DNA of 64,000 bases from Megascapheus bottae (GCA_024803745.1 JANJXV010000024.1:17927927-17991926); one strand, 5' to 3'. Positions 21,431 through 34,648 are shown, numbered from the stretch's first letter. A program made the numbers and translations. The notes: generated by a model from the letters alone, not told the origin.

Positions 21431-22599
21431 CTTATATACCCCTCCTTCAGAGAAATTCCAACAGTATGTTGTTTTTTTTTTTTTCTAATTCCAACACTAT
21501 GCTTTTTCTGGAATAACACCAGGTGTGTTTTGGTTCTAACTTTTCTGTGAATATAAACTATAATTGTTCCCTTCTAAGACTTTTCCACACTGATAAAAAT
21601 CTAGGAAAGAATCAGTATTTCAGAGTGCATCCTCCATGATATGTGTTCAGGAGTTGAGGAATTTCTTCTTTCCTTGAACTAGTGCTTTCAGAAAATTTTC
21701 ATCTCTTCTGAAGGAGCTAAAAATTGGAACACAGAAAGTATGAAGACTGAATATATAGTAGAGAATGAGTAAGTATGATTGACAATCATGCTATTACTCC
21801 TATTTCTTTCAGATAGCATTCAGACATGCAGCAGTAGCAATTCTGCATCATAAGCAATTGAGTTACTTTACTTACATAAATGCAGATATCTAAAGATTTA
21901 TTGCCCTTATCCATGGCTTCCTTGCTCCTCGTCTCCCAAGCTCCTGCCACTACTGTTCAACTCTTCAGTCTGCTAACAAACATTTGCTTTCTCCTTTGGC
22001 TTAGGGCATGCAATTCTGTCACAGTTATTATAAAGCACAGCAACTGCTAAGAGCACAATCCTGCTCAAAAAGCCTGAGGTTCTAACACTATTCTAGTTCT
22101 GTTTCCCGACTTTTATTTTTAGTTATGGGAGTACAAGAGTGAGGCAGGATTCACCATTCTTAAGATTCTGACAGCAAATGTATTCTGCCTCTGTGTCTGG
22201 AACCAGGAGTGCTGGAAGGAGCCCAGAAGGTTTCACAGGTGTCAAGGACAGTTGTAGTTATTCGAAATGGCTATTCTTGTGTCATCAAAAGAACTGGGAC
22301 AGGTTGGGGGATATCGTGACTGGATAATTTGGACTGATCATTAACTGAACATGATGTTTAATGCAGAAAATCACTTAAGAAATACCATTAGGACTGTTGT
22401 AATTTGTTACCCAAAGTGTCTGTGTGTATTATAACACATTGTGCTCTGAAAAATGTTTTGTTTTTTTTTTAAAAACATATGTTGCCAGGCCTAAGAAAAA
22501 CAGTAAAATATTTAAAATAACTAAAATATGGAAATGATCTAAAAAGCATGTTTTTGTCTTCAAATCTATGGTATTCTTGTATCTCACGATCTATGTACA
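21431..22599. other. Unassigned sequence
   Basis: No supported gene or repeat. Confidence 0.45.
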
Positions 22600-22663
22600 T
22601 TTTTAATTATCTTTAAGTTGTTGTACAAAGGAGTTACCATTTAACAAAGCAGTGTTGTTTTTT
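22600..22663 (-). mobile_element. L1 3' UTR, left part of a split copy
   Basis: 'ttttaattatctttaagttgttgtacaaaggagttaccatttaacaaagcagt' matches the antisense L1 3' end at 37,445. The SINE at 22,664 interrupts it, and it resumes at 22,908 with 'aatgtatcttgatcaatgtca'. Confidence 0.7.
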
Positions 22664-22907
22664 GCTTTTTTTTTTTGTTGTCCGTAGTAGGGTTTAAATT
22701 CTAGGCCTTGGCACTGTCCCTGTGCTCTTCTGCTCAAGGCTACCATCCTACCCTTTCCAGGCCCACAGCACCATTTTCGGTTTTCTTGTGGTTAATTGGA
22801 GATAAGAGTCTCACGAACATTAGTGCCTGGGCTGGCTTTGAACTACGATCCACAGATCTCAGCCTTCTGGGTAGCTAGGATTACATGCGTGATCCTCTAT
22901 GCCCGGC
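22664..22907 (-). mobile_element. B1-dID-like SINE inserted in an L1 tail
   Basis: Full antisense dimer: T-run, right monomer with 'ggccttggcactgtccctgtgctcttctgctcaaggc', linker 'ggttaattggagataagagtctcac', and B1-like half 'tgggctggctttgaactac...cttctgggtagctaggattacatgcgtg'. It splits the L1 tail, so it is the younger of the two. Confidence 0.9.
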
Positions 22908-23130
22908 ACAATGTATCTTGATCAATGTCATGTTTCAACACTCTCATCCATCGCTTCCCTATTTGCCCCTTCCCTTAATGCTTTTAATTTTGTAGGATAT
23001 ACAAAATTCCTATTTCTCCCCCTTTCTCCTCTATGTTTGTCCATCCCTTTCTCTTTGACCCCACCTTACCCCTTTCTAGAACCTGCTTCCTGGTATTTTA
23101 TTTTGCTGAACTTTGTCATCCGCAGAACTA
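22908..23130 (-). mobile_element. L1 3' UTR, right part of a split copy
   Basis: Continues 22,600-22,663 through 'gatcaatgtcatgtttcaacactctc' and a C/T-rich stretch equivalent to the antisense G tract. Confidence 0.6.
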
Positions 23131-24942
23131 CAAGAGGGAAATAATAGAAGTGATTCATAGGGAAAGCAATTAATAAGTTGAGACACAGAATAATGCCAAA
23201 TAAAATTAAATATTAGATGTATAGTAGCTAAGAGGAATTGACTGCCCACTCAAACAGCAGACTTAACAAGATTTTGCTATTTGGGGATGATGGGATTAGT
23301 TTTCAAACTGGGAGTAGTTAAGAAGTGAAGCATATTGAGATGCCTGAAGTCTGCTACTAGAAGGAAGCCATTTCTCCCTAACCTCAGTGTCAAGGAGAGC
23401 ATACGCAGTTACCAGGAGCACCGCCATAATCCAGGAAGTGCTGTGTTAGAGAGACTTAAGTCTCCAGCAGGAGCTGAAGAAGGCCAGGAGTCCATTATTC
23501 AGTTTAGAGCAAGAGAGAAAGAAGTAGCCTATACTATGTCTCCTTTTATGTTTGGATTTCTCTCTCATATCCATCATGCACTGAAGATAATTTTAAAGAC
23601 AGAGAAGAAAGGACTCCACATGAGTCCTTAGGGTTTAACCCTCCTAGGTGAAAAGGAGAACTGAGAAGATGGAAAAAAATGTTCCAAGCACGAAGCAAAG
23701 AGAGAGGAGCAAATGGAAAAATACTCAACACAAATGAATTCTACAGTGTCATGTCTTAGGTATTCTTATTTTGCCTACCTTAAAGAGACAGAATCTGAAC
23801 CTAACATTGCTGCAATAATTTGCTCATCACAAACCTAGTTGAAATCAGACCATTTATTTGACTTTAAATTCCTTATTCAACAGCCAATGCTAATTATTAT
23901 TACACTGCATTCCAATAATTATATTGTTTCAGTTCATTGCCCCTGTCAAAAACAAAAATGAAAAGAATAAAATCAAATATTAAATATACAGCAAAATGAA
24001 AGTAGCAAAAATGCAGCTATTACACAGTGGCAGTATGGGTCAAATCTCTATAATTCCTTATTTTTTCCTATTCTTTGCTCCTATTCTATGTTTTTCTTAT
24101 GTTTCTTACAGTCCTAGCAAAAGTTAAGAATTCCTGTCACATCCATACCAAATTAGGCTTTGCATGCTCACGGCCTTAGGCCTAAGTGTTTCTGCAAATT
24201 GAATGGAAAGAGCTTTGCAATGGTCCAAAGCCTCACAAGTCAGCTTGAATTTGTAGCAGAGCTTGGCCCCCAGCCTAAACTGTCAGCTCGGGCCTTGTGA
24301 GTGTGAGGGAGAATAGTGGGAACTGTCTCCCAACCCATTCGTTCAACCTTAGACAGAAACTGAGAAATGGTTTCAACTTTATCATATGTGCGTGTATAAA
24401 TTATACGTTCCATTCTAGACTTACTGTGTCAGGTAAACAAATCATTATCATATACAGGACACGAAACATCCTGAAGTCAAAGTGAGAAGCAAATCTGGAT
24501 TATAGTTTAAAATATGTATGCATTTCTCTGTCTAGATACTTTCAATGGAATGCAGTAGTCAACTCCACCATGGTGTGAAATTAAACCTTTGATCTGTTTA
24601 GTGCTTAGTACACCATGGAGCCAGAACTCTTTATAGGCCTGAGTTGATATTTTTGCATTTAGTTTTTCCTCTGACTATTCAATGCCAAATTATAATGGCT
24701 TAAGAGCATGCAGAGTCGGTGGTCATCATCATTAAGCATTGAATGAGATGTTTCATGAGAGTACAAAGAGATGAAACAGAGGGAGGAGGGACCATCCAAA
24801 CTAGAAACTTTCTTGCAATTTGTTATTTAGTATCAGAATGTATAGAAGAAAGAAAATAGGAAGAAGCACTTTGTCCAGTAAAGGAGATCAAATTAGAAGT
24901 GTGTAGACAAATTGATAGTGAATTTTTCATGTGTGTGTATAT
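23131..24942. other. Unassigned sequence
   Basis: Includes a 98-codon plus frame at 23,335-23,631 and a moderately GC-rich patch at 24,160-24,310. Neither shows a recognisable domain, splice context or repeat identity. Confidence 0.45.
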
Positions 24943-25173
24943 TGGTTCCTGGGGCTTGACCTCAGCACCTGGGCACTGTTCCCTAGGGTTTTTAGTGTAA
25001 TTTAACACTCTACCACTTGAACCACAGCTTTACTTTCAGATTTTTTGAACTGTACCTAGTTGGAGATAGGAGTCTCACAGACATCCCTGCCTAGGTTGGC
25101 TTTGTACCACAATCCACAGATCACAGCCTCTTGAGTAGTTACAATTACAAGCAAGAACTACCTGCACCTGGCT
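24943..25173 (-). mobile_element. B1-dID-like dimeric SINE
   Basis: Antisense dimer: 'ggggcttgacctcagcacctgggcactgttcc', 'ccacttgaaccacagc', linker 'agttggagataggagtctcac', and B1-like 'aggttggctttgtaccacaatccacagatcacagcctcttgagtag'. Confidence 0.88.
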
Positions 25174-25413
25174 GACAAATCACAATATGACTAGAAATAA
25201 CATAATTACTGGGAAAAAGAAATATGTTTTAGAACACTAAGTATCAGAAGTGTTAGATGGAAAGTGAATAGAGTTAGAAATCAGTGGTTAGATAGAAAAG
25301 AATGTATTATCGACCAAAGGATTGATGTTAGCCTGCAATGTAGGATTAGTGTATAAAAGTGTGTGATGGGAAAGTTATGTAAGTTATTATTGATAGTGAT
25401 CCTGTGAGGATAT

Positions 25414-25415
<2 letters not shown>

Positions 25416-25464
<49 letters not shown>
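25416..25464. repeat. (AC)n microsatellite
   Basis: About 24 uninterrupted dinucleotide units, likely length-variable. Confidence 0.98.
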
Positions 25465-25466
<2 letters not shown>

Positions 25467-26404
25467 TAGGGGGTGTCTTAATAACAATGGACTTCAAAAT
25501 ATATGAAGTATAATCTAGAAGTCCAGAGGTTAAAACAGGCTATCATGAGATTTGAAATTCAGCCTCCCAACTTAGTAAATGATAGTTTGCATATATAGAA
25601 CATTGCACACTATCAACTATTTAATTGAATTAATTTTTGTGAAATGGACAATAATAAGAATATAACTTCTTCAAGGGACAAAGGAAACCTTCACCAAGGC
25701 AGATCATATTTTAAAACTAACAAATACCTCATTTAGTTTTTTTGTGTTGAATCAGATCATTTCTAAGAATTTTGCGGCTATCTGGTAGACTCTTGCAGTT
25801 ACCTGAATAGCTAATCAAACTGGTAAAGATGTAAGAGAGTCATAAGTGGAGACATTAACATGCTGGCAAAGGCATGATCCAGAAGCAAGAGAATAATTCT
25901 AAGAGGTAGAGCAGAGATATTATTCCAGGAGAATGAATAGTTCGTTATTAAGGAAGTGGTGGTGTATATGTCATGATTCAGACTTGCACCTAGCCAATAT
26001 ATATCATGTGACATTGTCCCATGTTATTAAATGGATTTTACATGAAATCTAGTTCACCACTGTCTGAGGAGGGGTGAATAACTCTTTAATATTTTTTATC
26101 TTTTTTTGAGAGGTAATACTGCTGCAGATTTGAATCCAAGGATTTTAAGCATGCTCTTTCATGTGCCTGCATTTGACTTATATTTTGAGATTTTTTATCA
26201 TTGAAGCTGATTATTTAGCAATGTGAGACTCCAGGAAAATAATGTATTCTGCATGGATGGAAGACATGGGTAGCCTGAATGAGAGTGGGTACAGTGGTGA
26301 CTGAAGCCACCATCAATGTCATGGTTTTCTGTACACATTTCATTTCTGCTGGCAGGTGAAATCCATTCTTCCCCTTTGAACTTGAGTTACCTTTAGTGAC
26401 TTTC
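25465..26404. other. Unassigned AT-rich sequence
   Basis: Possible very old ID-like fragment near 26,105-26,180 ('gaatccaaggattttaagcatgctct'). Otherwise nothing recognised. Confidence 0.4.
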
Positions 26405-27235
26405 TTTTTTTTAATTATAATATGTTTGAGTAGTTGTACAAAGGAGTTGCTATAAAGCAATGGATGAGTCCAGAGCATCTTGATGAATGAATGTCGTCCC
26501 TTTCAACTTTCTCACACACTCCTCCCAATCCACCCCTCCCTCACTTTTCTTGTTTCCTCCTTCATTTTTCTGCCCCTCTCCTCTTGCCCTCATCTTTTAA
26601 GTATTCATTTCCTTACTGATTTTGTTGCGCTTTGACTCAGTCTCTCTAAGGAATTAAACTATTGGTGCTCTCCACAGCATCTGTTATACTTGAGTTAATT
26701 CATTTATAATTGCTCAGATACTGTCCAGTGTTTTACTTATAGATTTATAGGCACATTCTAGCTCTACAAATGGGGGAAACCATGCAACCTATATGCAACC
26801 CATATTAATCTGGGTCTGTCTTATTTTTTCCAAATCTTTCTGTTTCCATGTGAATGAATGGTACAAGGGCATTCTCCTGGTGGATAAGTAGAATTCAAGT
26901 ATGTATATATACCATATTTTCCTGAGGTGTTTGTCCATCGAGGAGCATATGGGTGGATTCTATATCTAGGCTATTGTAAATAATACTCCAATAAACATGG
27001 TAGCTTGTGATCTATTGGATAAATGTTCAGGAGTGGAATTGTTAGTCATAGGGTAGTTCCATGTTTAATTATTTGAGGACTCTCATACTTTCTTTCCAGA
27101 GTAGTTTGACAAGTTTCACACCTACCAACATTGTTATAGAGTTTCCCTTTGGCCACATCCTTGACAGCATTTGTTATTGTTAGTTCTCTTGATGTTGGCC
27201 AATCTAATTAAGGTGAGGTGGAATTTCAGTGTCTT
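26405..27235 (-). mobile_element. 5'-truncated older L1, antisense
   Basis: T-run and 3' UTR ('gagtagttgtacaaaggagttgctataaagcaatgg', C-rich tract at 26,515-26,590), then antisense ORF2 C-terminus. Landmarks: 'ggtacaagggcattctcctggtgg', 'gggtggattctatatctaggctattgtaaataatactcc', 'caggagtggaattgttagtcatagggtagttcc', and 'gaggtggaatttcagt'. It reaches further 5' than the copy at 19 kb and is more diverged. Confidence 0.85.
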
Positions 27236-27464
27236 TCTTGGCAAGGCATAAATAGTAGAATAATACATTATTAGATTTTCAAAGCAACATCCTAAGATAT
27301 TCCTTTCTTTTAGAGTTGTAGAGCAGATTTCTTTATGTTCTAAGGAAAATTAGAAGTTAAGCTTCCCTACACTGACTTTTATAATGAAGTTCATGGTAGT
27401 CATATATAGAGGCCACCTGGAGTTAAAATGGAAATAATTGATAACCTATTATATTAAAACTTAC

Positions 27465-27580
27465 TCTGGGAAATGGAACTGTAGCTAAAGTGGTAGAACA
27501 CTAGCCTTGAGCAAAAAAGCTCAGAGACAGTGCCCAAGCCCTGAATGCAAGTCCCACAACTGACAAAACAAAAAGTAAAA
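27465..27580 (+). mobile_element. Solo right-monomer SINE
   Basis: Sense: 'actgtagctaaagtggtagaacactagccttgagcaaaaaagctcagagacagtgcccaagccctgaatgcaagtccc', then an A-rich tail. No left monomer is visible. Confidence 0.8.
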
Positions 27581-27874
27581 AATAAAATGAAACAAAGAAT
27601 AAAATATTTTGTGCTGTGAAAAAAATTTCTGTTCCAAGTTTGATGAGAAACATCAAATAGGAGTGAAATATTTGTATTACATATACTCTTTCAACAACAT
27701 ATGTATGTATGTATATATTTAAGTAAGAACTACAGAGAAACAGTAGAGAAAATATGTAAGTAGATACATAAAGTAGAAATACATTAACATTAGAAATAGA
27801 TGATGGATAGAATTATAAAGCTCCCATAGGGGTAGTAATAATGCTTTGAGAAATGGGAATGCTAACAAAAATGT

Positions 27875-28105
27875 TTGCCTCATTGTGTATATATCCAACA
27901 GCAGTGCATGTAAGTGTTCATGCTAAGATATATGTGTCATCTTACTGTATAGTATTTGTAACATACTAAATTTGGAATAATCCAAATTCTTTTCAGTGAA
28001 AAAATGGTAGTGTATTGGATTATATTTTTATAGAATTACACTGTACAGTTCATGAAAATGAATATCCATAGCTACACTCAGTAGAAGGTTGAATTGCATG
28101 TCTTT
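27875..28105 (+). mobile_element. Ancient L1 3' region relic
   Basis: Sense order typical of old L1 ORF2 ends: 'tatatatccaacagcagtgcatg', 'atttggaataatccaaattcttttcagtg', 'tggtagtgtattggattatattt', then 'catgaaaatgaatatcc'. Heavily decayed. Confidence 0.5.
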
Positions 28106-29695
28106 GGGAGGGCTACAAAAATGTTGGATATTAAAATAAATGACTCATAGACTTTTGAAAGTTCTAGAACTTAGGAAAAAAGTTAGAAGCATGAATAAGG
28201 AACATATCTCAGTTACCAGATACTAAAGGTATATGATCAGTGAAATGTTTGAAAAATAACAAGAAATGTTGTAGAATTCCAAATAACCTGTAAAAAAATG
28301 TGTTAAGAAGTTTCTAGGATACATGATAGGAAGCAAATAAGTCTCATATTGTTCAATACTTTCAGAGAAGAAATGACTAATATATACAGTTCTAATCTAC
28401 CTTATCATGCTGCCACACTGGTCTTGCATAAGCAAAGAAATTCAGTTCATAGCAATCATGTCATAACCATTTTTGAAAAGAGTTGCCCATGCTTAGCAAA
28501 AAATAGGGCAGAGAAAATACTCTGGACAATAAAAAGTCATTGTGTACAAAATTTATTCCAGAAAAAATACTTTCATATTAGAGCTTCCACTTTTATGCCC
28601 CATCCTACTTCAAAAATTTTGACACTCAAACTCAGCTGATAACACACCAACATGCAGACTGATGAATATCTCATTTACTATATGAGATGCTGCTCTTGGA
28701 TTGGAAACTAGAGGCATTTCCAAGATAGTTAGAAGTCAAGGATATAACTCATACTAAATGAGTGAGAGGGGAAAGTCACAATGATGACCTTTGAACATTC
28801 ATATCCATATGTTTTTCTAGCTGGAAAGGTCATCATCAGCTTAAAGCAACTGAAGGAAAGCTCAAACAGAAGGAGACAACTGAGAAAGTCAACATTTTTT
28901 TTTTGCTTATCAACAATAACCAGAAATTGTAGGTAGGAAGACATTCTTAACCAACATTGAAAACTACATATTTTCTTTTTAATAATTACCCAAGCTCATA
29001 TAGCAAAATTTTTACTTTTATTAAGGACTTTTATGAATACATTTTAAAAAATATCATTGTTACTCATCTCTATACATAACAAAATACAGATTTTTGGAAT
29101 AAGTGGATAATTGATGCATATAGTATTGTATAATACCAATATTTGCAACATTTCCTTTAGATTTAGATTCTGTAAGTGTAGCATAGACTGCAGTTTTCAC
29201 TTCCTGTGAGCTTTTTATTTAATAAATTATACTTTATATTTATATCACCAACCTGGTTGCTGAAGATACATGAATTCTGAAGTGGAACTTAATAAAGTTA
29301 CATATAATCAATAATACTCCAAAATGAATGATTGATTTCATTATTACATTAGAGATAAACAGACTTGACTTTGTATTATCTGACATGCATGAATTTCTGT
29401 TACCACAGTTTAATTAAAATTTTCAGCTTGCCAACAAGTGGATCAAATTTCACTTACCATAGTACATTAGCTGTGAGTAATCACAAAAGCACCACCTTTG
29501 CTTTGAGCTGTTTAGGCCAGAATTCAGCAAATCACTAAACAAATGATCTGCAATAAAAGACATTCACATGTTTTTTTCTCAGAGTTTTGTGGTCATTGCT
29601 CACTGCAGATTTGTTAATTTTCACACATAAGAAAATTCCCTATTGATCGCCTTGATAAATGTAGGCGACATTTTATGAACATATATAGTCACAGA
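28106..29695. other. Unassigned AT-rich sequence
   Basis: A 96-codon plus frame at 28,349-28,639 has no recognisable domain. No RNA gene or clear repeat. Confidence 0.45.
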
Positions 29696-29709
29696 AATAA
29701 ATGTGAACA
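29696..29709. repeat. TSD of inverted L1, left copy
   Basis: aataaatgtgaaca, matching 35,066-35,079 (aataaatttgaaca) at 13 of 14 positions. It is followed by about seven extra bases before L1 sequence starts. Confidence 0.85.
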
Positions 29710-29716
29710 GTTCTGC

Positions 29717-31960
29717 TTTAATTTCCTTTTTCAGGGTTTTAAAGTTTTCATCAAAAAGGTCCTTTACATTCTTAGTTAAGATAATTCCTAGGTACTTTAT
29801 TTTCTTTGAGGCTGTTGCAAAAGGAGTTGCTTTCCTGATTGTTGCCTCGTTCCTCTCACTGTTGGCGTAGAGGAAGGCAGTTGATTTTTGAGGGTTAATT
29901 TTATACCCTGCTACCCTTCCAAAGTTTTGAATCAGCTCAAGGAGCTTGGGAGTGGAGTCTATAGGATTCTTTAAGTATAGAATTATGTCATCTGCAAAGA
30001 GGGAAAGTTTTACTTCCACTTTCCCTATTTGGATCCCCATTATGCTTGCTTCTTGCCTTATTGCACTAGCTAGTAATTCTAATACTATGTTAAAGAGGAG
30101 TGGAGAGAGTGGGCATCCTTGTCTCGTTCATGATTTTAGAGGGAATGGCTTTAGCTTTTCGCTGTTAAGTATAGTACTAGCTGTGGCTTTGTCATACACA
30201 ACCTTTATTATATAGAGGAATGTTCCATGGATTCCTAGTTTCTCCAGAGCTTTTAACATAAAGGGGTGTTGGATCTTGTCAAATGCCTTTTCTGCATCTA
30301 TTGAGACAATCATGTGATTTTTTTCGTTGCTTCTGTTGATGTGTTGAATTATATTAATTGATTCGCGTATGTTGAACCAGCTTTGCCTCCCTGTGATGAA
30401 TCCTGTTTGATCATAGTGTATAATTTTTTTGATGAGTTGTTGTAGACGGTTGGCCAGTATTTGGTTGAGAAGTTTTGCATCAATGTTCATCAAAGAAATG
30501 GGTCTATAGTTGTCTTTCTTTGATGAATCTCTGTCTGGTTATACTGGCTTCATAGAATGAGTTTGGTAAAGAATCTTCATTTTCAATTTCATTGAAGAGC
30601 TTGAGGAGTATTGGTGTGAGCTCTGCTTTGAAGACCTTATAGAATTCAGCTGTGAATCCATCTGGCCCTGGGCTTTTTTTTAGGTGGAAGGTCTCTTATT
30701 GCCATTTCTATTTCAGTGCTTGAAATAGGCCTGTTTAGTTGGGTTAGTTCTTCTTGGTTCAGTGTGGGTATTCATCCATTTCTTCTAGATTCTCAAATTT
30801 GTTGGCATAAAGGTTTGAAAAGTATTCCCTCATGATGGTTGGTCTTGGTAATTTCTGTCATGATATTGCCATTCTCATCTCTGATTTTGTTTATTTGGAC
30901 GTGCTCCTTTCTTTTTGGTAAGATTTGCTGCCAATGTTATTAATTTTTTCAAAGAAGTAATACCTTGTTTTGTTGATTCTTTTTATATTTTTTTGTACTC
31001 CAATTCATTTAATTCTGCTTTGATTTTAATAATTTGCTTCCTTCTACTGGGATTAGAGTTGGTTTGTTGCTCTTTTTCCAGGAGCTTAAGGTGACCCATT
31101 AAATTGTTGATTTGAGATTTTTCCAATTTGTTATTGAAGGCACTCAGAGCTATAAATTTTCCTCTGAGTACTGTCTTTGCTGTGTCCCAAAGGAACTGGT
31201 ACTTTGTATGCTCCTTTTTGTTAGATTTCATAAACTGTTTTGATCTCTTCGATAACCCATTTGTGATTCAACAATGTGTTGAGTGCAGGGAATAATTTCA
31301 GTGTTTCTGAATTTGCCCAGATTTGTTTTATACCCTAAAATGTGGTCTATTTTGGAAAATGTTTCATGTGCTGCTGAAAAAAAAACATATATTGTGTTGT
31401 TGCTGGGTGGAATAATCTGCAGATGTCTGTTAGATCTAGTTGGTCTATACAGTTGTTCAGTTCTAAGTTTTCTCTGTTGAGTTTTTGCCTGGTTGATCTG
31501 TCCATAGGTGAGAGTGGTGTGTTAAAGTCACCAACAATCACTGTGTTTCGATATATGTATGGTTTCAGTGAAAGTAAAGTTTCCTTGATGAAGTTCGCAG
31601 CTCCTGGATTGGGTGTGTAGGTATTTAGGATTATGTCTTCCTGGAGGAAAGATCCCTTTAGTAGTATGTAGTAACCTTCTTTGTCTTTTCTCACTAATTT
31701 TAGTTTGAAGTCTATTTTATCTGATATGAGGATGGCAACTCCAGCCTGTTTATGAGGGCCGTTAGCTTGATAAAGTTTATTCCAACCTCTCACTTTCAAA
31801 AAATGTTTGTTTTTTTGGGGGTAAGATGTGTCTTTTTAAGACAGCAGAACGATGGATCTTGCTTTTTGATCCAACTAGATAGTCTATGTCATTTAATTGG
31901 AGAGTTAAGGCCATTGATATTGAGAGTCAGGATTGAGAAATATTTTTTAGTTCCTGCCAT
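29717..31960 (-). pseudogene. L1 ORF2 5' two-thirds: endonuclease and RT, inactivated
   Basis: Minus-strand ORF2 starts at 31,960 (MAGTKKYFSILTLNING). The APE-like endonuclease spans about 31,960-31,250, with NING and the GDFNTPLSPMDRST catalytic block (about 31,520) visible. A stop follows 'NSPIK', and the motif normally QETHL reads KKTHL, so the catalytic glutamate is lost. The KSNKKEHTKYQFLWDTAK segment follows (31,231). The RT domain includes [16 protein letters not shown] (30,490), [21 protein letters not shown], and the intact active-site FADD at about 29,998-29,987. Frameshifts lie at 30,500-30,980. The frame ends at the inversion breakpoint. Confidence 0.92.
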
Positions 31961-32008
31961 TTTTAAAAGCTTTCATTACGGCCTGTGTCTTCACAGTTCT
32001 TGTGGTTT

Positions 32009-33165
32009 TTAGATGGTATGAGTTTTAGGTGCCATTTCTATATTGCATTTGTGTTGGTTTTCTATGTGTAGAACATCTTTGAGAATTCTCTGTAGTGTTG
32101 GTTTCGTTGCTACATAATGTTAAAGCTTTTCCCTGGAATGGAATGTTTTTATTGTTCCCTCATTTATGAGTGAGAGCTTAGCTGGGTACAGTATTCTTGG
32201 TTGTTCGTTATTTGACTTCAGGGCATGACATATATCGTTCCAGTCACTTCTTGCTTGCATGGTCTCTGCTGAGAAATCTGGGATTATTTTGATTGGTTTG
32301 CCTTTATAGGTGATTATTCTCTTCTCCCTGGCTGCTTTTAGGATCCTTTCTTTGGTCTCTATTGATCCAGTTCGGATTATAATGTGGCAGTGGGATGTTC
32401 TTTTCTGGTTAGGTCTGTTTTGGGTTCTAAAAGCTTCTTGTATCTGGATGGGCCTGCCCTTCTGGATATTTGGGAAATTCTCTGAGATGATTCCCTGAAG
32501 TATATTTCCAGTACCATTGACCTATTTCTCCAGACCTTCCTCAATACCAATTAGCCTTAAATTAGGCTTCCTAATTGTATCTTGGACCTCCTGAAGCATT
32601 TTCTCATATTTCCTAGATTTGAATTGACTCATTTTCTGTTCTTTCTCTATAACAACTAAATTATCTTCAACCCCGGAAATTCTCTCTTCTTCATTGTCTA
32701 ACCTGCTATCAAATCTTTCTACTTTATTCTTCATTTCCTTGCTTCTAATTACTCATTTTTGATGCCTTGCATCTCTTGTTTTAGATCATGTATAGATTAC
32801 TTTAGCTCCTTGATTTCCATTTGAGTGGTTAAGCTCAGCAGCTTTGTTCTGTTTTGGACATTTGTTGGAGTTCGGTCAGCTTTTTTTGGGGGGGATTCTA
32901 TGAATTCGTCCATTTTTCTTTGAAAAACCTTTATTATGACCTCCTTTATGGCTTCCCCTTTTTCACATATCACCTTGTTTATGGTTTCCTCTTGTTTAAC
33001 TGTGGCTTCCTCCCTTATCTGTTTCTTTATGTTTTCACACTTTTCATTAATGATGCTTATCAATTGCATTTGTATAACACTTGGAAGACTCTCCTCTAGA
33101 TTTGCCACTGACTGCTCCATTGCCTGTTTATGTTGGGTGGGAGATGCTATTCCTTGGTTTGACAT
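32009..33165 (-). pseudogene. L1 ORF1, frameshifted
   Basis: Minus strand from ATG at 33,165 (MSNQGIASPTQHKQ) to a stop at 32,009-32,011, about 385 codons if frames are joined. The N-terminal region is followed by a long heptad-like coiled coil (33,060-32,560; E/K-rich, 'RLDNEEERISGVEDNL'). The RNA-binding RRM-like and C-terminal domains follow, with 'NLRLIGIEEG' at about 32,550 and the 'RPIQIQEAF' region at about 32,450. ORF1p is normally the trimeric RNA chaperone of the L1 RNP. At least two frame shifts are needed to read through, so it is a dead copy. Confidence 0.88.
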
Positions 33166-33192
33166 TTTTTTGAGTTTCTTGTTCTGCCCATT

Positions 33193-34648
33193 TGAAATGG
33201 AAAAACCTCCCATGCTCCTGGATTGGAAGAATCAATATCGTGAAAACGACAATCTTACCAAGGGCTATGTACAAATTCAATGCAATACCCATCAATATCC
33301 CAATGTTATTCTTTAAAGAAATAGAAGAGGCAATCCAAAAATTCATATGGAATAATGAAAGACCCAGTATAGCAAAAACACTTCTTAGCAGAAAGAACAG
33401 CGCTGGAAGAATTTCAATTTCAAACTTTAGACTCTATTACAGAGCTATAATTTAAAAGCAGCTTGGTACTGGCACAAGAACAGGCCTGAAGACCAATGGA
33501 ATAGAACTGAGGACCCAGATATTAAACCACAGCCCTATGGCCACCTAATCTTTGACAAGGGAGCCAAAAAAATAGAATGGAAGAAAGACAGCCTCTTCAA
33601 CAAGTGGTGCTGGCAGAACTGGTTAAGCCCCTGCAGAAAACTAAAGTTGGATCCTTCTTTGTCACCCTGCACTAGAATTAACTCCAAATGGATCAAAGAC
33701 CTGGAGGTAAAAGCTGACACACTGAAAACTTTACAAGAAGGAATAGGAGATACACTAGGTCTCCTCGGCACAGGTCGAAACTTTCTTAATAAGGACCAAG
33801 AATCACAACAAATCAGAGAAAGGCTGGATAAGTGGGACTGCATTAAACTACAGAGCTTTTGTATGGCAAAGGACATAGCTAGTAAATTAATTAGGAAGCC
33901 TACAGAGTGGGAGAAGATCTTCACCAACCATATAACAGACAAAAGCCTCATATCTAAAATATATCAACAGCTCAAATAATTGAATTACTCCAAAACTAAT
34001 CTCCAAAGAAACAACCATCCCATTAAAAGATGGGCCAAAGACTTAAAGAGAGTCTTCTCTGAAGAAGAAATAAAAATGGCCTATAGACACATGAAGAAAT
34101 GCTCAACATCTCTGGTCATAAAAGAAATGCAAATCCAAACCACTCTAAGATTCCACCTCACTCCAGTTAGAATGGCCAGGATCAAGAAAACTAATAACAA
34201 CAGATGCTGGAGGGAATGTGGCCAGGAGGGATCACTACTACACTGTTGGTGGGAGTGCAAACTCATTCAACCACTATGGAAAGCAGTATGGCAGTTCCTC
34301 AAAAGACTAAACATAGAGCTCTCCTACGACCCAGCAGTTCCACTACTAGGCATTTACCCAACCATCCAGAAACAAGGACATACTAAATCCACTAGCACAA
34401 CGATGTTCATTGCAGCATGATTTAGCATAGCAAAGATATGGAACCAACCTAGATGTCCCTCAGTTGATGGGTGGATCAACAAGATGTAGTATTTATACAT
34501 AGTGGAATTCTATGCTGCTGTCAGAAAGAATGACATCGCCCCATTTGTTAGGAAATGGAAAGACTTAGAAAAAATCATATTAAGTGAAGTAAGCCAGACT
34601 CAAAGGAACATAGGCTCAATGGTTTCCCTCATTCGTCATAATCAGTAG
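33193..34648 (+). pseudogene. L1 ORF2 3' third, sense orientation
   Basis: Continues ORF2 from [17 protein letters not shown] (33,195) through [12 protein letters not shown] (33,340), the MDPSLSPCTRIN segment (33,647), the C-terminal HCWWECK block (34,241), and NDIAPFVRKWKDLEKIILSE (34,530), to the stop at 34,646-34,648. Stops and shifts occur at about 33,456, 33,590 and 34,420. The C-terminal cysteine region is the same part retained by the truncated copies at 19.0 and 55.6 kb, so these belong to closely related L1s. Confidence 0.9.

Noticed and set aside
31347..31799. 150-codon frame as a functional endonuclease gene
   Set aside because: It is an L1 ORF2 fragment inside an inverted copy, with an upstream stop and loss of a catalytic residue.
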